From: Clostridiales bacterium
Lineage (GTDB): Bacteria; Bacillota; Clostridia; Christensenellales; Aristaeellaceae
NCBI GenBank assembly: GCA_004552515.1
Contig: SFOF01000052.1
Coordinates: 1-15,704 of the forward strand
Reading direction: 5' to 3'
DNA: 15,704 nucleotides
Part shown: positions 1-5,775 of the stretch, piece by piece
How positions within the stretch are numbered: position 1 is the stretch's first letter
Layout of the letters: every line of letters starts with the position of its first letter
Made by a program: the position numbers and the translations under genes
The notes under the pieces: generated by a model
Seen by the model: only the letters and a program-made list of their open reading frames with translations
The model's database searches: none
What the model was told of the DNA's origin: nothing

Positions 1-128
1 AAAACTCTGCAACGCAGACGCAGCTGCTCACGAAGCTGGCTCAAAAGGAAGGCATCGAGCTACTGGTTCTGAAAAAAAAGATAGTCAATGGACGACTGCC
101 CAGCATGAAAAAATGGTATCGATTATGA
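1..128 (+). CDS. C-terminal end of an unidentified protein (partial at left edge)
   Basis: The frame starting at base 3 is open from the window edge to TGA at 126-128 and gives about 41 residues ending in GRLPSMKKWYRL. It contains an amphipathic stretch (QLLTKLAQKEGIELLVLKKK) that reads like real protein. Its TGA overlaps the ATG of the next small gene as ATGA at 125-128, the usual arrangement for translational coupling, which is the main reason to believe this frame. The frame starting at base 2 is also open here but looks less protein-like. I do not recognise a family from so short a tail. The stretch is visibly richer in A+T than the rest of the window. Confidence 0.5.
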   Translation, partial: NSATQTQLLTKLAQKEGIELLVLKKKIVNGRLPSMKKWYRL

Positions 129-358
129 AAGCCAATAATCTACATTATGTTAATGACGTAAAAAGAGTGCCTTTGGCAAACAGTATATATTGTAGAAATG
201 GCGGCGCAGCAATGAAGTTTGCACAAGGCATTAGGCAGGAAACTATATATGTCCGTTGCTCTGATTTCCAGCGTGCCCGCGCTCTGATTGCGGAGCAGTT
301 TAAGGACAACCCCAAGGTTATGAAAGGTCTTGCCCCCGAAACGCCTTCTGACAACTGA
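125..358 (+). CDS. Small uncharacterised protein, 77 aa
   Basis: A 77-residue protein starts at ATG 125, overlapping the stop of the upstream frame as ATGA. An in-frame ATG at 113 would add four residues; neither start has a clear Shine-Dalgarno sequence, so coupled translation from the upstream gene is the likely mode and favours 125. There is no signal peptide or membrane segment. The segment IYVRCSDFQRARALIAEQF faintly recalls the C-terminal part of DUF2007-type 'putative signal transducing' proteins, but too little matches to name it. Base composition is A+T-rich compared with the genes to the right. It converges on the GH28-like gene and the two are separated by a hairpin at 377-413. Confidence 0.55.
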   Translation: MKANNLHYVNDVKRVPLANSIYCRNGGAAMKFAQGIRQETIYVRCSDFQRARALIAEQFKDNPKVMKGLAPETPSDN

Positions 359-370
359 ACACGCTCACAA

Positions 371-413
371 AAAACCATCCCCCGCCAGCCGCACCCGGCG
401 ACCGGCGGGGGAT
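371..413 (-). terminator. Intrinsic terminator ending the minus-strand sugar cluster
   Basis: A perfect 10-bp stem is formed by ATCCCCCGCC (377-386) and GGCGGGGGAT (404-413), with a further 4-bp GCCG/CGGC helix inside the loop (388-391/396-399). Read on the minus strand the stem is followed after two bases by a run of six T (complement of 369-374), so it fits the end of the GH28-like gene. On the plus strand the following bases (TCATCTG) are not a T tract, so termination of the small plus-strand gene would be weaker. Confidence 0.8.
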
Positions 414-423
414 TCATCTGTCC

Positions 424-1878
424 TCAGATCTCGATATACGCGCCGTTGCCGATGAGGAAGCTCCGGCGCGTTTCCTCATCCGGCTCGTGATGCGCGCGCG
501 TCTCGTCGAGCGGCGCGCCGTTCACCGTCACGCCCGAGACGAATTCGTTGACGATGAAGCCGCTCATCGGGTGTCCCTGCGCGGTGAGCGGCTCGCCGTT
601 GATCGAAACGCCGTCCAGATGCACGCCGCGGATGTCGCTGTCCGCGTCCAGCGCGATGAAGCGATTGGGCACGCTCGTGCGGCCCTCGTAGGCGATGCGG
701 CGGAAGGTCACGTCGCTCACGCGGCCGATCTTCTCGACCGAAAGCCAGCACATCGGGCGCAGGAAAATTTCATTAAGGCGCGGCTCGCACTGCGGGTCGA
801 GCGGCTCGCCGACGTTGACGTCCTCGAAGAGTATATCGTGTACATGCGCGTCGCCGCAGGCCTGAACGTCGCAGGCGATGAAGAGGAAGTGCAGGATTTC
901 GCAGCGGCGGAACGCGATGCGCGTCATCTCGTCGGCCACGGTTTCCGCGCCGATCTCCAGCGCGCGCCCCCAGTCGTTCCACAGCACGCAGTCCTCGACG
1001 GCGATGTCGCTCAGCGTCACGCGGTCGAGCTGAACGCCGTTCACCGAATGGCCGCCCTTGAGCACGACGCAGTCGTCAAACGTGCGCACAAAGCAGTTTT
1101 TCACCAGCGCGCGGCGGCTGTTGTACAGGTCGATGCCGTCCGAATTGTAGCGCCACTGGCCGATGATCTTCACGTTCTCGATGCGGATGTCCTCGCAGTC
1201 GGCGGTGCGCAGCGCAAAGCAGGGCGCGTCGTGCAGCATGACGTCCTCCACGCGCAGATTTTTGACGCACGCCGCGTCGATGGCGTTGTGCGCCGCCTGA
1301 CGCGGAATGTCCTCGCAGTCGATCATGCCGCGTCCGCAGATGCGCACGTCCTCGGCGTTCTTGACGGTCACATAGCCCTTCACGCGCGCGCCGGCCGCCA
1401 GATAGAGCGTCTGATGGCTGGAAAGCGCGATTTCGCCCGCGCGGTGCAGGCCGGCGGGAAAGTAGACGACGCTCGGGTCGGCGGGATCGGGCGCGTTTTT
1501 CTCCGGCGCGTCGATGAAGATGTGCAGCGGCTTGTGAACGCCGTTGACCTCCAGCACATAATGCCCCGCGCCGGGCAGCGTGAACGAGAGCGCACGGCCA
1601 TTGCGCGTCACGGCAATATGGCGGGACGCGGGCACAACGCAGGCGCGGAACACGTCGAAATTGACCACGGCGGTCATGGACACCGCGCCGTCCGATTCAA
1701 ACGAGACGAAGCTGGCGATTTCCGTTTCGTCCAGAGGGCGCTGCGTGCCGCGGAAGATCTGGTTGACCGGCATGGCGGAGACGCGCGCCGTGCGGACGCG
1801 GAGGGTCTTGCCCTCGGCGGAGACGGCGTAATCGGTGCTGACGGCCTCAAAGGGCACGTCGGGGTAAAGGCGAAGCAT
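424..1878 (-). CDS. Cytoplasmic GH28-like (polygalacturonase-fold) beta-helix protein
   Basis: The 484-residue protein has an N-terminal beta-rich part (about 1-125) followed by a right-handed parallel beta-helix marked by repeated short I/V-rich turns (NLRVEDVMLHD, DIRIENVKIIG, DIAVEDCVLW). GH28 landmarks are visible: NSDGID at 245-250 for the family NTD motif, and FDD at 267-269 for the catalytic DD. The usual GHG and RIK motifs are not evident; WGRALEIGAE (303-312) occupies the region. In known GH28 enzymes these acids hydrolyse galacturonan or related pectic linkages; the substrate here is unknown. No signal peptide is seen, so it should act on imported oligosaccharides. The frame extends to 1935, but ATG 1878 has a strong GGGAGG site 9 bases upstream and is preferred. 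A terminator at 1953-1988 separates it from the upstream permease, so it depends on readthrough or an unidentified promoter. Confidence 0.8.
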   Translation of the reverse strand: MLRLYPDVPFEAVSTDYAVSAEGKTLRVRTARVSAMPVNQIFRGTQRPLDETEIASFVSFESDGAVSMTAVVNFDVFRACVVPASRHIAVTRNGRALSFTLPGAGHYVLEVNGVHKPLHIFIDAPEKNAPDPADPSVVYFPAGLHRAGEIALSSHQTLYLAAGARVKGYVTVKNAEDVRICGRGMIDCEDIPRQAAHNAIDAACVKNLRVEDVMLHDAPCFALRTADCEDIRIENVKIIGQWRYNSDGIDLYNSRRALVKNCFVRTFDDCVVLKGGHSVNGVQLDRVTLSDIAVEDCVLWNDWGRALEIGAETVADEMTRIAFRRCEILHFLFIACDVQACGDAHVHDILFEDVNVGEPLDPQCEPRLNEIFLRPMCWLSVEKIGRVSDVTFRRIAYEGRTSVPNRFIALDADSDIRGVHLDGVSINGEPLTAQGHPMSGFIVNEFVSGVTVNGAPLDETRAHHEPDEETRRSFLIGNGAYIEI

Positions 1879-1952
1879 GGCTGTTTTCCTCCCTCTCAGA
1901 GTGTGCTTGATGGAATATTCGGCGGCCTTTCTCAATTTTCCTGCACTGGATT

Positions 1953-1988
1953 AAAAAAGCGGCCCGCGCCGGTGAGAGTGCGAGCCGC
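1953..1988 (-). terminator. Intrinsic terminator between permease and GH28-like gene
   Basis: On the minus strand GCGGCTCGC (1988-1980) pairs with GCGGGCCGC (1967-1959), a 9-bp stem with one G-T pair and a 12-base loop, followed directly by six T (complement of 1953-1958). This is a complete intrinsic terminator signature placed just after the second permease gene, so much transcription from the importer should stop here. Confidence 0.85.
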
Positions 1989-1994
1989 AGCCTG

Positions 1995-2879
1995 TTATCC
2001 CTTGACCGCGCCGATCATGACGCCCTTGACGAAGAAGCGCTGAAGGAACGGATAGACGCACAGGATCGGGATGGTCGAAATGACGATGACGGCGTATTTG
2101 ATCGTCTCGGTGTAATCGTTGGCGTAGGCTTCGCCCTCGACGACCTCGGTCGCGCCGCCCAGCAGCATTTCATTTTCAATAACGATGGAGCGCAGCACCG
2201 CCTGGATGGGCAGCTTGGTGTTGTCCTCCAGATAGACGGTGGCGGGGAACCAGCTGTTCCAGTGCCCCACGCCGTAGTAGAGCAGGATGACGGCCAGCGT
2301 GGGGATGATCAGCGGCACGAGGATGCGGAAGAGCACGACCAGATCGTTCGCGCCGTCGATGTAGGCCGATTCGCTGAGCGATTCCGGCACGGCCTCCATG
2401 GCCGTTTTCATGATGATGGCGTTGTAGATCGACAGGCATCCGGGCAGGATCAGCGCCCAGAGCGTGTTGTAAAGCCCGAGCTGCTTGATGTTTAAGTAGC
2501 TGGGGATCAGGCCGCCGCCGAAGAACATCGTAAACATCATCAAAAACACGATCGGCCCCTTGAACATCATGCCGCGCTGGCTCATGAAATAGGCGGCGAC
2601 GATGGTCACGAGCAGGTTGATGGGCAGCGCCACGATCATGATCTTGAAGATGTTGGCAAAGCCGCTGAGGATCAGCGCGTGATTGAACGTCTTTTTGTAT
2701 GCGCCGATGGTGGCCTTGACCGGCGTGATGAGGAAGCCGCGGTGAACCTGCAAGTAGGTGCTCGAGCTGAACGACGCACAGATGACGTAATAGAACGGAT
2801 ACAGCGTGACGATCATGAGCAGCACCATGAACGCAATATTGAACACATTGAAGGCCTTCTGGCCCCGTGACATACGCAT
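1995..2879 (-). CDS. ABC sugar transporter permease, YtcP/LplC (CarB-like) type
   Basis: This 294-residue integral membrane protein is one of two permease subunits of a carbohydrate importer. It has about six hydrophobic segments, beginning at residues 12-35, and the cytoplasmic EAA loop that docks on the ATPase at about 170-193 (ESAYIDGANDLVVLFRILVP). The end (QRFFVKGVMIGAVKG) is characteristic of the YtcP/LplC group. The start ATG 2879 is preceded by AAAGGAGGT, which overlaps the TAA of the upstream permease, so the two are closely coupled; a second ATG two codons later is too far from the site. No ATP-binding subunit is encoded nearby, as is usual for this family, which shares an MsmX/UgpC-type ATPase in Bacillota. 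Substrate cannot be read from sequence; the neighbouring GH28-like gene suggests oligosaccharides. Confidence 0.93.
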   Translation of the reverse strand: MRMSRGQKAFNVFNIAFMVLLMIVTLYPFYYVICASFSSSTYLQVHRGFLITPVKATIGAYKKTFNHALILSGFANIFKIMIVALPINLLVTIVAAYFMSQRGMMFKGPIVFLMMFTMFFGGGLIPSYLNIKQLGLYNTLWALILPGCLSIYNAIIMKTAMEAVPESLSESAYIDGANDLVVLFRILVPLIIPTLAVILLYYGVGHWNSWFPATVYLEDNTKLPIQAVLRSIVIENEMLLGGATEVVEGEAYANDYTETIKYAVIVISTIPILCVYPFLQRFFVKGVMIGAVKG

Positions 2880-2894
2880 AAGACCCGACCTCCT

Positions 2895-3824
2895 TTAGAA
2901 CAGTCCGATGTCGGTGACCTTTTTGCTGATGAGGTTCGTCCCGACGAGGAATACGACGTTGATGATCGAATTGAACAGGCCGACCGCCGTGGAATAGCTG
3001 AAGTTGGCCTCAATCAGGCCCTTGCGGTAGACGTAGGTGGAGATCACGTCGGCGGTTTCGTAGATCGTCTCATTGTAGAGCAGCAGGATCTTTTCGTAGC
3101 CCACGCCCAGTATGCTGCCCATGCGCAGGATCAGCAGCATGATGATCGTCGGCATGATGCCGGGCAGCGTGATGTGCCAGGTCTGGCGAAGGCGGTTCGC
3201 GCCGTCGATCTCGGCGGCCTCGTAGAGCTGCGGATCGATGCCGGTGAGCGCGGCCAGATAGATGATCGAGCTCCAACCGATCTCCTGCCAGATGCCGCTG
3301 GCGACGTAGATCGTGCGGAAGTAGCCCGGCTTTTGCAGCAGCGCCGTCCGCTGCGCGCCGAAGAACGCGCCGATGTCGTTGAACACGCCGTCGGACAGGC
3401 AGAACTGGCGGATGATGGAGCAGATGACCACCATGGAAATGAAATGGGGAATGTAGGTGACGGTCTGCACGGTGCGCTTGAAGCGCTCGCCTCGCAGCTC
3501 GTTGAGCATCAGCGCCAGAAGTATCGGCGCGGGGAAGCCCCACAGGATCGAATACAGGCTGATGAGGAACGTATTGCGCAGTATGCGGAAGAAATAGTAA
3601 TCGCCGAAGAACTTCTTAAAGTATTTAAGCCCCACCCACTTGCTGCCCGCAAAGCCGAGCGCGGGCTTGTAGTTCTTAAAGGCGATGATCAGGCCGTACA
3701 TCGGCTTGTAGCAGAACAGGATCAGATAGATCAGTATGGGGATCATCAGTATGTATTTCCACTTGTGGCGCTGAAGATCGCGGGCGATGCGATGGCCGAG
3801 CGAAGCGCGTCTGGCGGTCTGCAT
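2895..3824 (-). CDS. ABC sugar transporter permease, LplB type
   Basis: The 309-residue partner permease starts with a basic cytoplasmic tail (1-22), then a first membrane helix (about 23-47) followed by the family-typical segment PMYGLIIAFKNYKP. Several further helices follow, and the EAA loop lies at about 201-226 (YEAAEIDGANRLRQTWHITLPG). The C-terminus ends KKVTDIGLF, again typical of LplB proteins. ATG 3824 has an AAAGGA site about 12 bases upstream, a longer spacing than its neighbours have; the ATG inside GGATGAAA is out of frame. It lies 146 bases downstream of the binding-protein gene, with an attenuator-like hairpin between, and 15 bases ahead of the second permease. Confidence 0.93.
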   Translation of the reverse strand: MQTARRASLGHRIARDLQRHKWKYILMIPILIYLILFCYKPMYGLIIAFKNYKPALGFAGSKWVGLKYFKKFFGDYYFFRILRNTFLISLYSILWGFPAPILLALMLNELRGERFKRTVQTVTYIPHFISMVVICSIIRQFCLSDGVFNDIGAFFGAQRTALLQKPGYFRTIYVASGIWQEIGWSSIIYLAALTGIDPQLYEAAEIDGANRLRQTWHITLPGIMPTIIMLLILRMGSILGVGYEKILLLYNETIYETADVISTYVYRKGLIEANFSYSTAVGLFNSIINVVFLVGTNLISKKVTDIGLF

Positions 3825-3911
3825 AATGCGTTTTCATCCTTTCTCATAATGTCGTTCAGGAGCCGGAGGAGAACAGTGAGCGGCGGGTTCATTGCTCGCC
3901 TCCGGCCCCTC

Positions 3912-3955
3912 ATAAAAGAGCGGGGAGGGCGGCCGGTGTGACCGCCCCGTCCCGC
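3912..3955 (-). terminator. Attenuator-like hairpin between binding protein and permeases
   Basis: On the minus strand an outer 5-bp helix (GCGGG/CCCGC) and an inner 6-bp helix (GGGCGG/CCGCCC) with a 9-base loop span 3955-3920 and are followed by TCTTTTAT. The T run is interrupted and the stem has an internal loop, so partial termination is likely. This would give more binding-protein mRNA than permease mRNA, as commonly found in ABC import operons. Confidence 0.6.
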
Positions 3956-3970
3956 GTCAATGAGGAACGT

Positions 3971-5470
3971 TTAGCGGGCGTTGAAGCGGTCGAGCTGCGC
4001 CTGCTTGATGGCGATCAGATCCTCGACGCCCATGCCCTTGAGGGTGTCGATATACTCGTCCCAGCCCTTTTCCAGATCCACTTCGCCGGTGATGAACTTG
4101 AAGTACATCTCGCCGCAGAGCACCGGCAGGCACCACCAGTCCTCGTTGGAGCCGTTGCGCCAGGTGTCCTCGGCGTCGCGCATGATCTGGCTGTTGCGGT
4201 CGCGGCCAGCCTGAGCCAGCTTGTAGCCGGGGCAGTTGCCCACGATGGCAGGGCTGAAGCGGCGGGCGTACTCGACCATGCCCTCCGGGCCGTTCATATA
4301 CAGATCGGTGTACTGGGGCTTGCCGTTCTCGTCGATGTAGTAGCCCGCGTCGGAGGATGCGTCCTTGCCCTCGGAATAGCCATAGTTTACGAAGATCATG
4401 CCCTCGTTGGAGTAGAGATAGTCCATGAAGCGGCAGGCGATTTCGGGATTCTCGCAGGCGGTGGTCACGCCGGTGCCGTTGATCTGGGTCAGAGGGCTGT
4501 TCTGGAAGAAGGCGTATTCATCACCCTTGTTGAGGAGCGGATACTTTATGGCAACCCACGTGTTTTCCTTGCCGTCGAGCGCCGCGTCGATCTTCTGGAA
4601 GTTGCCGTAGCCGCCGGCCATCGCGCCGATGTTGCCGGCAGCCGCCTTGGCGCACATGGTGTTGTCGTCGATGGTGGCAAAGTCGGGGTCGAGCAGGCCG
4701 TCATTGAGCCAGGAATTGAACAGCCTGAGCGTGTCCCTGTAGCCCTCTTCACAGGCGGCGTAATGCACTTTCTGATCCTTCGTGCGGTACCATATGACAT
4801 CGCGGCTGGTCACGCCGTAGGCGGAGAAGAAAACATTGTATGTGTAAAAGCACATGGAGAAAGGAACGACATTGTACTTATCCTTGAAGGCCTTGAGCAT
4901 GGCCGTGAACTCGTCGATGGTTTCCGGCGCGGTCAGGCCGCACTCGTCCAGCCACTGCCGGTTGACGATCGGGCCGATCCACGTTCCGGCTTCCGACAGC
5001 ATCGGGAAGCAGAAATAGTCGCCGCTGTCGGTCTTGTAGGATTTTTCAACGTCGGCGTTTTCCTGCATGATCGCCCACAGATTGGGAGCGTATTTGGGCA
5101 GATAGTCGTTGAGCGGTATGATGACCTTGTTCTCGATGTGGGAGGCGGCGTTGGTCACGATGTCGGCGTTGAATATCAGATCGGGATAGTCGCCGCCGGC
5201 GATCATGAGGTTGTAGGCCTGCGTCTTGTCAGCGCCCGCGGCCGGCTCAACCCAGTCCACATCGATGCCGGTGCGCTTTTCCCATTCCTGATACCAGGGC
5301 GCGTCGTTCGCGGAGGGATAGATGGCGGAATAGCCGACAGCCGAGCCCATCCAGACCTTCAGCGTCACGTCGGTATCGATGGGGTATGTGATTTCTTCCT
5401 CGGCGGAAGCAAAGCTCAGGCAGGAGAGCGCCAGCAGGACGCATAGCGCCATGGCCAATAGCTTCTTCAT
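3971..5470 (-). CDS. Extracellular sugar-binding protein of the ABC importer (LplA-like)
   Basis: The 499-residue secreted solute-binding protein captures the sugar and delivers it to the two permeases downstream. It begins with a signal peptide: KK, a hydrophobic core over residues 4-20, and a possible signal peptidase I site after ASA at 21-23. The body shows the bilobal SBP hallmarks of the family-1/LplA group: VTLKVWMG near 35-42, EWEKRTGIDVDWVEP near 62-76, and LMIAGGDYPDLIF near 88-100. Unusually for a Gram-positive binding protein, the only candidate lipobox is ALSC at 14-17, with alanine at the position where L, V or I is expected, so lipid anchoring is doubtful. ATG 5470 follows AAGGAGGT by six bases. 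It is the first gene of the operon and is divergent from the AraC regulator. The ligand is not known. Confidence 0.93.
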   Translation of the reverse strand: MKKLLAMALCVLLALSCLSFASAEEEITYPIDTDVTLKVWMGSAVGYSAIYPSANDAPWYQEWEKRTGIDVDWVEPAAGADKTQAYNLMIAGGDYPDLIFNADIVTNAASHIENKVIIPLNDYLPKYAPNLWAIMQENADVEKSYKTDSGDYFCFPMLSEAGTWIGPIVNRQWLDECGLTAPETIDEFTAMLKAFKDKYNVVPFSMCFYTYNVFFSAYGVTSRDVIWYRTKDQKVHYAACEEGYRDTLRLFNSWLNDGLLDPDFATIDDNTMCAKAAAGNIGAMAGGYGNFQKIDAALDGKENTWVAIKYPLLNKGDEYAFFQNSPLTQINGTGVTTACENPEIACRFMDYLYSNEGMIFVNYGYSEGKDASSDAGYYIDENGKPQYTDLYMNGPEGMVEYARRFSPAIVGNCPGYKLAQAGRDRNSQIMRDAEDTWRNGSNEDWWCLPVLCGEMYFKFITGEVDLEKGWDEYIDTLKGMGVEDLIAIKQAQLDRFNAR

Positions 5471-5520
5471 GGAAAAACCTCCTTAAAAATAGTGTCGAGT
5501 GTGCCGATGGCATTGCGACG

Positions 5521-5579
5521 GGCGGTTCACCGTCTCGCGATGAGCCGGACGAAGGGGAGCGCCGAACCGCCAGCGCCCC
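5521..5579 (-). promoter_or_regulatory. Possible structured 5' leader of the binding-protein mRNA
   Basis: In the minus-strand transcript, segment 1 GGGGCGC (5579-5573) can pair with segment 3 GCGCTCCCC (5562-5554), leaving one bulged T. The loop contains segment 2 GGCGGTTC (5571-5564), which is perfectly complementary over 8 bases to the downstream segment 4 GAACCGCC (5528-5521). The RNA could therefore switch between two hairpins or form an H-type pseudoknot. It sits about 15 bases after the predicted transcription start and about 37 bases before the RBS. It matches no riboswitch class I know. Confidence 0.4.
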
Positions 5580-5600
5580 GTTCGTTCAGCCGACACTGAA

Positions 5601-5629
5601 AAGATAACACAATGTCAATGAAAAGTAAA
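5601..5629 (-). promoter_or_regulatory. Candidate promoter of the importer operon
   Basis: On the minus strand TTTACT (5629-5624) and TATCTT (5606-5601) are separated by 17 bases. Each matches the sigma-A consensus at four of six positions, consistent with a promoter that needs an activator. Transcription would begin near 5594, leaving a leader of about 124 bases. Confidence 0.45.
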
Positions 5630-5656
5630 TCACCAAAACACGCATATTATTGCCTT

Positions 5657-5711
5657 TTGCGAATTGACAATTTCGCGAACAATCGTCAATATTGCGAATT
5701 GCGCCGTCAAT
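5657..5711. promoter_or_regulatory. Candidate AraC-regulator operator: spaced repeats
   Basis: TTGCGAATTG occurs at 5657-5666 and again at 5692-5701. CGTCAAT occurs at 5684-5690 and 5705-5711, exactly 21 bases (two helical turns) apart. An inverted copy ATTGAC is at 5663-5668. AraC-family proteins commonly bind pairs of direct half-sites on one DNA face. The block lies upstream of the importer -35 and touches the regulator's own -35, so it could activate one and autoregulate the other. Confidence 0.45.
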
Positions 5712-5713
5712 GA

Positions 5714-5742
5714 TGGACAAAACGCGCCCAATATGTTACAAT
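5714..5742 (+). promoter_or_regulatory. Promoter of the AraC-family regulator
   Basis: TGGACA (5714-5719) and TACAAT (5737-5742) are separated by 17 bases, each matching sigma-A consensus at five of six positions. The start of transcription would fall near 5749, which rules out coding starts upstream of it and supports the TTG start at 5776. Confidence 0.65.
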
Positions 5743-5775
5743 AAGTACAATCACTCACGATTGGAAGGATGTTTT

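Larger units (their letters stand above)
5471..5775. promoter_or_regulatory. Divergent control region of importer operon and AraC regulator
   Basis: This 305-base gap holds no gene. From left to right it contains the RBS and a potentially structured leader for the binding-protein mRNA, a minus-strand promoter candidate (5601-5629), an A+T-rich block with repeated motifs (5657-5711), a plus-strand promoter (5714-5742) and the RBS of the regulator. The arrangement is typical of an AraC-family activator that controls the neighbouring transport operon. Confidence 0.75.

Noticed and set aside
487..2043. 518-codon open frame on the plus strand
   Set aside because: It is antisense to the GH28-like gene and permease end, rich in Ala/Val/Arg/His as expected from mirrored GC-rich codons, and has no RBS.
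3938..5446. 502-codon open frame on the plus strand
   Set aside because: Antisense to the clearly recognisable sugar-binding protein; low-complexity V/G/A-rich translation and no RBS.
5692..5775. N-terminal extension of the AraC regulator from 5692
   Set aside because: The region contains the -35 and -10 elements and lies upstream of the predicted transcription start; the RBS points to TTG 5776.
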